Origin: Actinomycetota bacterium
GTDB lineage: Bacteria > Actinomycetota > Acidimicrobiia > Acidimicrobiales > GCA-2861595
DNA: 11,403 nucleotides
Reading direction: 5' to 3'
Assembly (NCBI GenBank): GCA_016781225.1
Contig: JADDQT010000040.1
Coordinates: forward strand, 1-11,403
Positions within the stretch are counted from its first letter, which is position 1, and each line of letters opens with the position of its first letter. Positions 1-6,632 of the stretch are shown here, in pieces. The position numbers were made by a program, and so were the translations under genes. The notes beneath the pieces were generated by a model. The model was given only the letters and a program-made list of their open reading frames with translations. It searched no databases and was not told the DNA's origin.

Positions 1-953
1 AGCTCCCGACCGGTTAGGTGAACGAAGACGTCCTCGAGGGTGCCCTCGATGCGGCGCAGCTCCACGAGCGGACGATCCGCCCCGTGGGCCAGGGCGACCG
101 CCTGCTCAGTGAGGCCGTCGCCGTCTCCGTATATGCGCACCCGCCAGCGGTCCTCGCCGGCCGCCTGGGCCTCGACGCGATGCTCAGGTCCCACCGGGGA
201 GAACAGCCCGGCCGGGTCGTCGCCACTCTCGACCACGAGCTCCAGGCCTTCCTCGGAGGGCAGGAGGTGGCGGAGGCGTCGAGGTGTGTCGAGGGCGACG
301 ATCTTGCCGTGGTCGACGATGGCGATGCGATCGCAGAGCTCGTCGGCCTCGTCCATGTCGTGGGTGGTCAACAAGATGGTGACGCCGTCGCCTCGAAGCT
401 GTCGGATCGTCTCCCATAGGAACAACCGGGACTGCGGGTCCAGGCCGCTGGTGGGCTCGTCCAGGACGAGCATCTGCGGCCGGTGCATCAGGGCCCGAGC
501 CAGCATGAGGCGCTGCGCCATGCCTCCGGAGTAGTTGTTGACCTTTTCGTTCTCCCGACCTTCCAGACCGAAGCGGGCGAGCATCTCCCGTGCCGACCGG
601 CGTCGCTCCCCACGTCCGCTGCCGAAGTATGCGGCGTGGAAGCTGAGGTTCTCGACCGCGGTGAGCGTGCGGTCCAGATTGCTCTGCTGGGGGACCACGG
701 CGATGCGGCGCTTGACCGCCACCGGGTCCTCCCGCACGTCGATGCCGTCCACCAGCACACGACCGCCGGTCGGGAGGACCCGCGTGGTGATCACGCCGAT
801 GGTGGTCGTCTTGCCTGCGCCGTTGGGGCCGAGCAGGCCGAACAGCTCACCCCGGCCCACCCCGAAGCTGATTCCGTCCACGACGTCGGGCTCGTCGGGG
901 CCATAGCGCTTGCGCAACTCGTCGACCACGACGAAGGGACCGGAGGTCGTCAC
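1..953 (-). CDS. ABC-2-type (DrrA-like) efflux transporter ATP-binding protein, 3' end cut by the window
   Basis: ATPase subunit of an ABC exporter of the drug/daunorubicin-resistance type. It would hydrolyse ATP on the inner face of the membrane to drive a separate ABC-2 permease. The reverse strand is open for 317 codons from a GTG at 953-951. Walker A GPNGAGKTT starts near residue 42 (Lys48). The signature reads YSGGM at 141-145 in place of LSGGQ. Walker B MLVLDEPTSG starts at 161, with Asp165 and Glu166. The switch histidine is in TTHDMDEAD near 198. The C-terminal stretch includes GTLEDVFVHLTGREL, which is typical of the end of DrrA-family proteins, so probably only a few residues are missing at the left edge. 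The GTG lies 28 bases after the greA stop on the same strand, so the two are probably co-transcribed. A permease gene would be expected just beyond the left edge (inference). The transported substrate cannot be told. Confidence 0.92.
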   Translation of the reverse strand, partial: MTTSGPFVVVDELRKRYGPDEPDVVDGISFGVGRGELFGLLGPNGAGKTTTIGVITTRVLPTGGRVLVDGIDVREDPVAVKRRIAVVPQQSNLDRTLTAVENLSFHAAYFGSGRGERRRSAREMLARFGLEGRENEKVNNYSGGMAQRLMLARALMHRPQMLVLDEPTSGLDPQSRLFLWETIRQLRGDGVTILLTTHDMDEADELCDRIAIVDHGKIVALDTPRRLRHLLPSEEGLELVVESGDDPAGLFSPVGPEHRVEAQAAGEDRWRVRIYGDGDGLTEQAVALAHGADRPLVELRRIEGTLEDVFVHLTGRE

Positions 954-981
954 CTCTCGGGTGGCGGTGCCTGGTCCGTGC

Positions 982-1476
982 TCAGGCGCCGACGTCGACG
1001 ATCTGTACCTCGAGCGTTCCGCCGGGCGCCTCGTACTGAACGGTGTCGCCGGGCTTGCGTCCGAGCAGCGCCTGGCCGAGAGGCGACCCGGGTGAGATCA
1101 CGGACAGGCCCTCCCGGCGCTCCTCGATGGATCCGATCAGGAAACGCTCGACATCGTCGTCGCCTTCGTAGCGCAGCGACACCACCGAGCCGGCGGCCAC
1201 CGCGTCACCTGCGGCCGCGGGCTCGACGATGTGGGCATGGGCGAGGAGGTTGTCGATCTGGCGAATGCGGGCCTCCATCTTGCCCTGGGCGTCCTTGGCC
1301 GCGTGATAGTCGCCGTTCTCCTTGAGGTCACCCAGCATTCGTGCCGCCTCGATGGCCCTGGCGATGTCCACCCTTCCCCGGGTGACGAGCTCCTCGCGCT
1401 CAGCGGCCAGCCGGTCGTAGGCCTCCTGCGACAGCTGCGCCTGGCCGATCTCCTGAGTGTGGCCGATCTCCGACAT
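982..1476 (-). CDS. greA: Transcription elongation factor GreA
   Basis: GreA binds in the RNA polymerase secondary channel and stimulates cleavage of backtracked RNA. The protein is 164 residues, against about 158 for the E. coli protein. The N-terminal half is the coiled-coil hairpin, with the conserved tip GDLKENGDYHAAKDAQG near residues 49-65, including the acidic Asp and Glu that help coordinate the catalytic magnesium. The C-terminal half is the FKBP-like globular domain, with the family motif SPLGQALLGRKPGD. The ATG at 1476-1474 is used because no other good start precedes the coiled coil. It adds roughly ten residues to the usual N-terminus. No clear Shine-Dalgarno sequence is visible, and a TANNNT element just upstream suggests a leaderless transcript. 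The gene diverges from the leuB leader and is followed by an ABC ATPase gene on the same strand. Confidence 0.96.
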   Translation of the reverse strand: MSEIGHTQEIGQAQLSQEAYDRLAAEREELVTRGRVDIARAIEAARMLGDLKENGDYHAAKDAQGKMEARIRQIDNLLAHAHIVEPAAAGDAVAAGSVVSLRYEGDDDVERFLIGSIEERREGLSVISPGSPLGQALLGRKPGDTVQYEAPGGTLEVQIVDVGA

Positions 1477-1482
1477 CGGTCC

Positions 1483-1488
1483 AGGCTA
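1483..1488 (-). promoter_or_regulatory. Possible -10 element of greA
   Basis: On the reverse strand the hexamer TAGCCT fits the actinobacterial TANNNT pattern and ends six bases before the greA ATG. Transcription would then start at or next to the ATG, giving a leaderless mRNA, which would explain the missing ribosome binding site. No convincing -35 hexamer is visible, so this is weak evidence. Confidence 0.3.
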
Positions 1489-1491
1489 GCG

Positions 1492-1510
1492 CCGGGCGTC
1501 GAATGCCCGG
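1492..1510. repeat. Inverted repeat in the greA / leuB-leader divergent promoter region
   Basis: The arms CCGGGC (1492-1497) and GCCCGG (1505-1510) are perfect inverted repeats separated by seven bases. They end immediately before the -10 element of the rightward promoter and lie upstream of the leftward one. An operator for a dimeric regulator is possible. In GC-rich DNA a 6-bp inverted repeat can also arise by chance. Confidence 0.3.
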
Positions 1511-1516
1511 TACACT
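1511..1516 (+). promoter_or_regulatory. Probable -10 element of the leuB leader transcript
   Basis: TACACT matches TANNNT and stands out in the GC-rich context. A start point about seven bases downstream (near 1522-1526) would fall at or just before the GTG of the leader peptide at 1526. No clear -35 hexamer is seen at the expected distance. The position, directly ahead of a leader ORF and attenuator, is the main support. Confidence 0.5.
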
Positions 1517-1525
1517 GATCCGGTC

Positions 1526-1558
1526 GTGTCTCCCACCCTGGTAATCATCATTTCCTAG
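1526..1558 (+). CDS. Branched-chain amino acid leader peptide (attenuator ORF of the leuB operon)
   Basis: A GTG-started ORF of ten codons plus TAG reads MSPTLVIIIS. Five consecutive codons (1538-1552) specify Leu, Val, Ile, Ile and Ile, the three end products of the pathway encoded downstream. Leader peptides of this composition control ilv and leu operons in many bacteria: a ribosome stalled for lack of charged tRNA changes how the following RNA folds. Here the TAG ends on the first base of a strong hairpin, and an intrinsic terminator follows. No Shine-Dalgarno sequence precedes the GTG. The nearby -10 element suggests translation from at or near the 5' end of the RNA. Three of the five codons are Ile, so isoleucine supply is the likely main signal. 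The identification rests on composition and context, not on homology. Confidence 0.82.
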   Translation: MSPTLVIIIS

Positions 1559-1581
1559 CGCACACCCTTCCGGGTGTGCGC
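1558..1581 (+). promoter_or_regulatory. Attenuator protector hairpin (strands 1 and 2)
   Basis: GCGCACACCC (1558-1567) and GGGTGTGCGC (1572-1581) form a perfect 10-bp stem closed by TTCC. It begins on the last base of the leader peptide stop codon. A ribosome stalled on the Ile codons at 1544-1552 would be expected to cover the left arm. The right arm would then be free, and GTGTGCG (1574-1580) can pair with CGTCCAC (1589-1595) with one mismatch and one G-U pair, which would break the terminator stem. That alternative pairing was found by eye and its energy was not calculated. Confidence 0.72.
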
Positions 1582-1585
1582 CTTC

Positions 1586-1616
1586 GACCGTCCACGGAAG
1601 TGGGCGGTTTTTCTTT
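1586..1616 (+). terminator. Rho-independent terminator of the leuB attenuator
   Basis: CCGTCCAC (1588-1595) pairs with GTGGGCGG (1600-1607), including one G-U pair, around a GGAA tetraloop of GNRA type. An A-T and a G-T pair can extend the stem. The U-tract TTTTTCTTT follows at 1608-1616, with a second T-run just beyond. No complete plus-strand gene lies upstream, only the antisense of greA, so a plus-strand terminator between promoter and leuB makes sense mainly as an attenuator. Confidence 0.82.
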
Positions 1617-1633
1617 GTCCGTTTTTCCTGATC

Positions 1634-1639
1634 GAGGAG
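1634..1639 (+). promoter_or_regulatory. Ribosome binding site that sets the leuB start
   Basis: GAGGAG lies nine bases before the TTG at 1649. A longer reading from the in-frame GTG at 1574 would start inside the attenuator hairpin and encode 25 residues unlike any LeuB N-terminus, so this site decides the start. Confidence 0.75.
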
Positions 1640-1648
1640 CGTTTCGAG

Positions 1649-2644
1649 TTGTCCCACCACCACAAGGTCGGCGTCATCGGCGGCGACGGCATCGGCCCCG
1701 AGGTCGTCGCCGAGGCCTTGAAGGTGGTCGCCGCCTCCGGCGTCGCCCTGGACACCGTCGACTACGACCTCGGCGGCGCCCGGTACCTGCGCAGCGGCGA
1801 GGTGCTGCCCGACAGCCTGCTCGAGGAGATCGCGGGGCTCGATGCCGTCCTGCTCGGGGCCGTCGGAATGCCCGGGGTGCCACCCGGGGTGTTGGAGCGT
1901 GGTCTCCTCCTGCGGTTGCGCTTTGAGCTGGACCTCTACGTGAACCTCCGGCCCCTCGAGGGCGCAGGCGGCGATCCCTCGGGCATCGACTGCGTGGTGG
2001 TCCGGGAGAACACCGAGGGCAGCTACGTCGGCGAGGGCGGGTCGCTGCGCAAGGGCACAGCCCACGAGGTGGCCACCCAGGGGTCGGTGAACACCCGGAT
2101 GGGCGTTGAGCGTTGCGTGCGCTTCGCCTTCGAGCTGGCCCAGGGCCGCCTCCGCCGTCACCTCACCCTGGTGCACAAGACGAACGTCCTCACCTACGCG
2201 GGCGACCTGTGGCAGCGCACGCTCGACGAGGTGTCCGTCGACTTCCCCGAGGTGGCAACCGCCTATCACCACGTCGACGCCGCCTGCATGTACCTGGTCG
2301 GCTCTCCCGAGCGCTACGACGTGATCGTCACCGACAACCTCTTCGGGGACATCCTCACCGACCTGGGCGGGGCCGTTGCCGGAGGCATCGGCCTGGCCGC
2401 CTCTGCCAACCTGAACCCGGCACGCACCGGTCCTTCGCTCTTCGAGCCCGTGCACGGCTCGGCACCGGACATCGCTGGAACGGGCACGGCCAACCCGCTG
2501 GCCGCCATACGATCTGCGGCCATGATGCTCGACTTCCTCGGCGAGGCCGACGCTGCGGCGCGCGTGGCCAAGGCGGTGGCCGAGGCGTCCGCCCTGACCG
2601 GCACCACCCAACAGGTCGGCGACGCCGTGGCGGAGAGAGTCTGA
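1649..2644 (+). CDS. leuB: 3-isopropylmalate dehydrogenase
   Basis: Oxidises and decarboxylates 3-isopropylmalate to 2-oxoisocaproate with NAD in leucine synthesis. LeuB-type enzymes can also convert 3-methylmalate to 2-oxobutyrate in the citramalate route to isoleucine, which fits the cimA gene downstream. From the TTG the protein has 331 residues, close to the short mycobacterial LeuB (about 336). The N-terminal GGDGIGPEV starts at residue 11. The substrate-binding arginines are in LRLRFELD and NLRP (about 89-101). Tyr126 (ENTEGSYVG), Lys177 (LVHKTNV) and Asp210, Asp234 and Asp238 are the expected catalytic and metal ligands. HGSAPDIAG at 269-277 is the cofactor-binding loop. It is the first structural gene after the attenuator and ends six bases before the ATG of ilvE, so it is clearly in an operon. 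IPMDH and tartrate or methylmalate dehydrogenases share these motifs, but context favours LeuB. Confidence 0.95.
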   Translation: MSHHHKVGVIGGDGIGPEVVAEALKVVAASGVALDTVDYDLGGARYLRSGEVLPDSLLEEIAGLDAVLLGAVGMPGVPPGVLERGLLLRLRFELDLYVNLRPLEGAGGDPSGIDCVVVRENTEGSYVGEGGSLRKGTAHEVATQGSVNTRMGVERCVRFAFELAQGRLRRHLTLVHKTNVLTYAGDLWQRTLDEVSVDFPEVATAYHHVDAACMYLVGSPERYDVIVTDNLFGDILTDLGGAVAGGIGLAASANLNPARTGPSLFEPVHGSAPDIAGTGTANPLAAIRSAAMMLDFLGEADAAARVAKAVAEASALTGTTQQVGDAVAERV

Positions 2645-2650
2645 CCGCCG

Positions 2651-3571
2651 ATGCCATTGCCGAAGGTCGACAAGATCTGGATGGACGGTGCTCTGGTGGA
2701 CTGGGACGACGCCAACGTCCACGTCCTCACCCACGCCCTGCACTACGGCAGTGGCGTGTTCGAGGGCATCCGCGCCTACGCCACCTCCGAGGGCCCGGCC
2801 GTGTTCCGGCTGACGGACCACATCCGCCGCCTGTTCAACAGCGCCAAGATCTACCTGATCGAAGTTCCCTTCAGCGCCGAGCAGCTGATCGAGGCCACAA
2901 AGGAGACGGTGCGGGTCAACGCGCTGGAGTCGTGCTACATCCGCCCACTGGTGTACCTCGGCTACGGCGAGATGGGCCTCAACCCGCTGCCCTGCCCGGT
3001 GCAGGTCTCCATCGCCGTGTGGCCGTGGGGCACCTACCTCGGAGACTTGGCCCTGCAGCATGGCGTGAAGGTGAAGATCTCGTCATGGCAGCGCCCTGAT
3101 CCCAACTCCATGCCTCCGGCGGCCAAGGCCACGGGCATGTACCTCAACTCCTCGATGGCAAAGGTGGAGGCCCTCAAGGCTGGCTACGACGAGGCGATCC
3201 TGATGTCACCCCAGGGCTACGTGAGCGAGTGCACGGGTGAGAACCTCTTCATCGTGAAGGACGGCCGCATCATCACCCCGCCCACCAGCGCCGGGGCCCT
3301 GGAGGGCATCACGCAGCGTTCGATCATGACCATCGCCCGCGACCTTGGCTTCGAGCACGTGGTGGCCAACATCCTCCGCTCGGATCTGTACACGGCCGAG
3401 GAGGCCTTCCTCACAGGCACCGCAGCCGAGGTCGTTCCCATCAGGTCGATCGACGACCGCGTGGTGGGCGAGCCCGGGCCCATCACGCGCAAGGTCCAGG
3501 AAACCTTCTTCGCCGCCGTCAAGGGTGAAGCCGACCGCTACAAGGATTGGTTGGAGCATGTCAACACCTGA
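2651..3571 (+). CDS. ilvE: Branched-chain amino acid aminotransferase (class IV, PLP)
   Basis: Catalyses the last reversible step of Ile, Leu and Val synthesis, moving the amino group of glutamate to the 2-oxo acids. The 306-residue length is normal for bacterial IlvE. The PLP lysine is Lys159 in AAKATGMYLNSS, the same number as in E. coli IlvE. The N-terminal HALHYGSGVFEGIRAY (about 29-44), the arginine of CYIRPLVY (about 95-102) and GYVSECTGENLF (188-199) are family signatures. TGTAAEVVPI near the C-terminus is the phosphate-binding loop. The cysteine in SECTGEN is a small variation on the common SEGAGEN. The ATG lies six bases after the leuB stop, and the end overlaps the start of cimA by 14 bases. 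D-amino acid aminotransferase and ADC lyase belong to the same fold class, but these motifs and the neighbours point to IlvE. Confidence 0.95.
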   Translation: MPLPKVDKIWMDGALVDWDDANVHVLTHALHYGSGVFEGIRAYATSEGPAVFRLTDHIRRLFNSAKIYLIEVPFSAEQLIEATKETVRVNALESCYIRPLVYLGYGEMGLNPLPCPVQVSIAVWPWGTYLGDLALQHGVKVKISSWQRPDPNSMPPAAKATGMYLNSSMAKVEALKAGYDEAILMSPQGYVSECTGENLFIVKDGRIITPPTSAGALEGITQRSIMTIARDLGFEHVVANILRSDLYTAEEAFLTGTAAEVVPIRSIDDRVVGEPGPITRKVQETFFAAVKGEADRYKDWLEHVNT

Positions 3572-5213
3572 CTCACAGAGCCTCGAGACGTCGATGCCCA
3601 CCAGGGTGGACGTCTACGACACCACGCTGCGGGACGGAAGCCAGCGCGAAGGCCTCTCCCTCACCGTGGACGACAAGCTCCGCGTCGCCGAGCAGCTCGA
3701 CCACCTGGGCGTGCACTACATCGAGGGCGGCTGGCCGGGCGCCAACCCGAAGGACGACGAGTTCTTCCAGAGGGCGCCCATGGAGCTCAGCCTCGGCACC
3801 GCAACGCTGGTGGCCTTCGGCTCCACGAGGCGCGCCCGAGGCCGCGCCGACGACGACGAGATCCTCCGCCTCCTGTTGAAGGCCGACACTTCTACGGTGT
3901 GCATCGTGGCCAAGGCCTGGGACTACCACGTCACCGAAGCGCTCCGCACCGACCTCGACGAGGCCGTGCGCATGGTGTCCGACTCGGTGGAGTTCCTCTG
4001 CAGCGAAGGACGCACCGTCTTCCTCGACGCCGAGCACTTCTTCGACGGCTACAAGCGCAACCCGGAGTTCAGCCTTCGCGTCCTGCGCGCTGCCGAGGAC
4101 GCCGGCGCAGAAGCCTTGGTGCTGTGCGACACGAACGGAGGGACGCTGCCCCACGAGGCCGAGCGCATCGTGGGAGAGGTGGTCCCTCGCTTCGAGTCGG
4201 CCGTCGGCGTCCATTTCCACGACGACGGCGGTTGCGCGGTCGCCAACACGTTGGTCGGTGTGCGCATGGGGGCCACCCAGGTTCAGGGCTGCATCAACGG
4301 TTACGGGGAGCGCACAGGCAACGCCAACCTGTGCACCATCGTCCCCGACCTCACGCTGAAGATGGGTGTCGAGACCATCCCTCGGGACCGCCTCGAGCGG
4401 CTCATGCCCGTGGCCCATCACGTGGCCGAGCTGGTGAACATCGTCCCCGATCCGCAGCAGCCCTACGTGGGGGCGTCCGCCTTCGCCCACAAGGCGGGGC
4501 TGCACACCTCGGCCCTGGCTCGGGCCCGCGACGCCTACGAGCACGTCAACCCCGACCTCGTGGGCAACGGCACCAGGTTCGTGGTCAGCGAGCTGGCCGG
4601 TCGTTCCACCCTGCAGTTCAAGGCCCAGGAACTGGGTCTCGACGTCGATGGAGCCGCCCTGAGCGGCGTGTTGGCGCGCCTGAAGGAGCTGGAGCACCGG
4701 GGGTACCACTTCGAAGCCGCCGACGGCTCCCTCGAGCTGCTCATGCGAGGTGCCGGGGGATGGGAGCAGGGCTTCTTCCGGCTCGAGTCCTTCAGGGTGA
4801 TCACCGAGCAGCGCGAAGACGGCCGATTCGTCACCGAGGCCACCATCAAGCTCTACGTGGGTGACGAGCGAATAGTGGCCACCGCCGAGGGCAACGGTCC
4901 GGTGAACGCTCTCGATGCCGCTGTTCGTCGAGCCATCGGACCCAGTCACCCCGAGCTCGCCAACCTTCACCTCACCGATTACAAGGTGCGCGTCCTCGAC
5001 ACCGCCAAGGGCACCGGTGCCGTCACCAGGGTGCTCATCGACTCCACCGACGGGGAGCGCTCGTGGTCCACCATCGGCGTCTCGGAGAACATCATCGAGG
5101 CCTCCTGGCAGGCCCTGGCCGACAGCATCGTGTACGGACTGCTGCACCGAGGCGATGGCCAGGCCGGGAACGGGATCAGGAGCAGCGTCCCCGCTCGCGA
5201 CGGGAGCGTGTGA
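3558..5213 (+). CDS. cimA: (R)-citramalate synthase, CimA type
   Basis: Condenses pyruvate with acetyl-CoA to citramalate, the first step of threonine-independent isoleucine synthesis. The protein is 551 residues, in the usual CimA range of about 530-550. The HMGL-like TIM barrel covers about 16-290: TTLRDGSQREG (22-32) carries the catalytic Arg and metal Asp, VHFHDD (218-223) gives the metal histidines 219 and 221, and GCINGYGERTGNANL (244-258) is the family signature. A linker region with AFAHKAGLHTSA (309-320) follows. The C-terminal LeuA-type regulatory and dimerisation domain runs from about 405 to 530 and is where isoleucine feedback would act in this family. IEGGWPGANPKDDEFF (55-70) is characteristic of CimA rather than LeuA or homocitrate synthase. 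The ATG at 3558 overlaps the end of ilvE by 14 bases; an ATG at 3594 is also possible. The last base of its TGA is the first base of the next gene's ATG. Confidence 0.93.
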   Translation: MSTPDSQSLETSMPTRVDVYDTTLRDGSQREGLSLTVDDKLRVAEQLDHLGVHYIEGGWPGANPKDDEFFQRAPMELSLGTATLVAFGSTRRARGRADDDEILRLLLKADTSTVCIVAKAWDYHVTEALRTDLDEAVRMVSDSVEFLCSEGRTVFLDAEHFFDGYKRNPEFSLRVLRAAEDAGAEALVLCDTNGGTLPHEAERIVGEVVPRFESAVGVHFHDDGGCAVANTLVGVRMGATQVQGCINGYGERTGNANLCTIVPDLTLKMGVETIPRDRLERLMPVAHHVAELVNIVPDPQQPYVGASAFAHKAGLHTSALARARDAYEHVNPDLVGNGTRFVVSELAGRSTLQFKAQELGLDVDGAALSGVLARLKELEHRGYHFEAADGSLELLMRGAGGWEQGFFRLESFRVITEQREDGRFVTEATIKLYVGDERIVATAEGNGPVNALDAAVRRAIGPSHPELANLHLTDYKVRVLDTAKGTGAVTRVLIDSTDGERSWSTIGVSENIIEASWQALADSIVYGLLHRGDGQAGNGIRSSVPARDGSV

Positions 5214-5728
5214 TGGCGCAGCCCGACTACGTGCCGCTGTCCTCCGTCGACCGCGTGCGTCCCGCCGATCGACTGCCTCCGGCCCGTCAATGGTTCCCCG
5301 ACCGCCCCGCCGAGGTGACCAGGGCCGGCGGTCCCCCCACGGGTGGGCGCTTCGGCTGGCCGGGCCCGGACCAGGGCTACGGCATGCTCCTGGCCGAGCA
5401 GTTCGAGGAGCGCCTGGAGCTGGCCGAGGGCGAGCGGGCTGAGGACGCCATCGCCGGCTGTCTCGGTGTGGGCCTGCGTCGAGCATCGGTGTACGGCCGG
5501 GCACCGGTGAAGGCCGACATGGAGCTGGCCTTCACGGTGTGGGGGTTCCTCGGTGACGCCCCCGAGGAGCTGGTGCAGATGCGCAAGCCCCTCTTCCAGG
5601 GGACGGCCAAGGCCTACCTCGACCAGCGAGCCATCGTCGATCGGGTCCCCGAGTCCACGCTCCGCAGCACCCCGGCCAAGGTCCGTGAGCAGTTGCGCTC
5701 GGACTGGCGCAGGCTGTTCGGCTCCTAG
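5213..5728 (+). CDS. Hypothetical protein translationally coupled to cimA
   Basis: I do not recognise this 171-residue protein. Its ATG shares a base with the cimA stop (TGATG), and the next gene starts 13 bases after it ends, so it sits inside the operon. The N-terminal 60 residues are rich in Pro, Arg and Gly, including WFPDRP and GWPGPDQGYG. After that comes a helical, charged region, AEQFEERLELAEGERAEDAIAGC (about 61-83). The C-terminal half has the segments VGLRRASVYGRAPVKADMELAFTVWGF and TLRSTPAKVREQLRSDWRRLF. No signal peptide, transmembrane segment, metal-binding cysteines or known catalytic motif is visible, so it is probably a soluble cytoplasmic protein. Its codon use looks like that of its neighbours, which supports a real gene. 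No function is proposed. Confidence 0.8.
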   Translation: MAQPDYVPLSSVDRVRPADRLPPARQWFPDRPAEVTRAGGPPTGGRFGWPGPDQGYGMLLAEQFEERLELAEGERAEDAIAGCLGVGLRRASVYGRAPVKADMELAFTVWGFLGDAPEELVQMRKPLFQGTAKAYLDQRAIVDRVPESTLRSTPAKVREQLRSDWRRLFGS

Positions 5729-5741
5729 GACACCTAAACCC

Positions 5742-6587
5742 TTGGAGACGATCGAGGTACCCGTCGGCGCCTACCGGTTCAGTGCCCAGGTCGCGGGTCC
5801 CGAGGACGGCCGTCTGGTGCTCCTTCTCCACGGCTTCCCCCAGAGCTCCTCGGAGTGGCGCCGTCAGCTCGTCACCCTGGCCGAGGCCGGTTATCGGGCG
5901 GTGGCTCCGGACCAGCGGGGCTACTCGCCGAAGGCCCGACCCGAGGGAGTGGAGAACTACGCCACCGCTCACCTGGTTGCCGACGCATTGGCCATCGTCG
6001 ACGAGATGGGCGGCCACAAGGTCGACGTGGTGGGCCACGACTGGGGTGCGTGGGTGGCCTGGCACATGGCCGCCCGTTATCCGGAACGGCTGCGCACCCT
6101 CACCTCTGTGTCGCTGCCCCATCCGGCCGCGTTGTCCGACGCCATCCTCTCCGGCAACGTCGACCAGGCAGCGCGGTCGGCCTACATCGGCTTCTTCCGG
6201 CAGGAGGGCATTGCCGAGAAAACCCTGTTGGTCAACGAGGGTGACGGCCTTCGGAAGATGCTCGTGGCCACCGGGCTCCCGGAGAAGGAAACCGATCAGT
6301 ACGTGGACCTCATGTGTGAGCCGGGAGCGTTGACCGCGGCGCTGAGCTGGTACCGGGCCGTCACGCCCGAGGAGGCAAAGGGGATCGCTCCCATCACGAC
6401 TCCCACGATGTACGTCTGGAGCGACAAGGACGTCGCCCTCGGGCGGGACGCAGCCGAGGCCACCGCCTCCCACGTGGAGGGCCCGTACCGCTTCGAGGTC
6501 CTCCAGGGCGTCAGCCACTGGATCCCCGAGGTGGCGGCCGAAGAGCTCGACCGGCTGCTCCTGGAGCATCTCTCCTCCTGGGATTGA
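5742..6587 (+). CDS. Alpha/beta hydrolase, epoxide-hydrolase-like
   Basis: A soluble hydrolase of 281 residues from the TTG start. The oxyanion motif HGFPQ is at 30-34 and DQRGY at 57-61. The nucleophile elbow GHDWGA (98-103) has Asp100 rather than Ser, as in epoxide hydrolases and haloalkane dehalogenases. The cap region holds YIGFF and LSWYRA. The LSWYRA type of motif supplies the ring-opening tyrosine in many epoxide hydrolases, so that activity is favoured over dehalogenation. WSDKD (about 226-230) should hold the catalytic acid, and GVSHW gives the catalytic His259. The TTG at 5742 is chosen because it is the first plausible start after the preceding stop, with AGGA eleven bases upstream and a natural N-terminus. 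A longer open frame reaches back into the previous gene but is shadow sequence. The natural substrate is unknown. Confidence 0.85.
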   Translation: METIEVPVGAYRFSAQVAGPEDGRLVLLLHGFPQSSSEWRRQLVTLAEAGYRAVAPDQRGYSPKARPEGVENYATAHLVADALAIVDEMGGHKVDVVGHDWGAWVAWHMAARYPERLRTLTSVSLPHPAALSDAILSGNVDQAARSAYIGFFRQEGIAEKTLLVNEGDGLRKMLVATGLPEKETDQYVDLMCEPGALTAALSWYRAVTPEEAKGIAPITTPTMYVWSDKDVALGRDAAEATASHVEGPYRFEVLQGVSHWIPEVAAEELDRLLLEHLSSWD

Positions 6588-6632
6588 GTCCACCCGGCCG
6601 GAGCCGGATGGCCCCGATGGCTCGGAGCCGGT

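Noticed and set aside
1574..1648. Upstream GTG as leuB start, adding 25 residues
   Set aside because: The start would lie within the attenuator hairpin and run through the terminator, with no ribosome binding site and no resemblance to LeuB. GAGGAG before the TTG at 1649 is much better.
1400..3061. Long minus-strand open frame (553 codons) opposite greA, leuB and ilvE
   Set aside because: It is antisense to well-supported genes. Its translation is low-complexity and His, Gly and Val rich, as expected from the reverse of GC-rich codons.
3573..5504. Long minus-strand open frame (643 codons) opposite cimA and the next gene
   Set aside because: It is an antisense shadow of cimA. It has no recognisable motif, and GC-rich third positions keep the frame open.
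5553..5741. N-terminal extension of the hydrolase into the preceding gene
   Set aside because: The extra residues are Arg, Ser and Pro rich shadow sequence of the upstream gene and unlike any alpha/beta hydrolase N-terminus.
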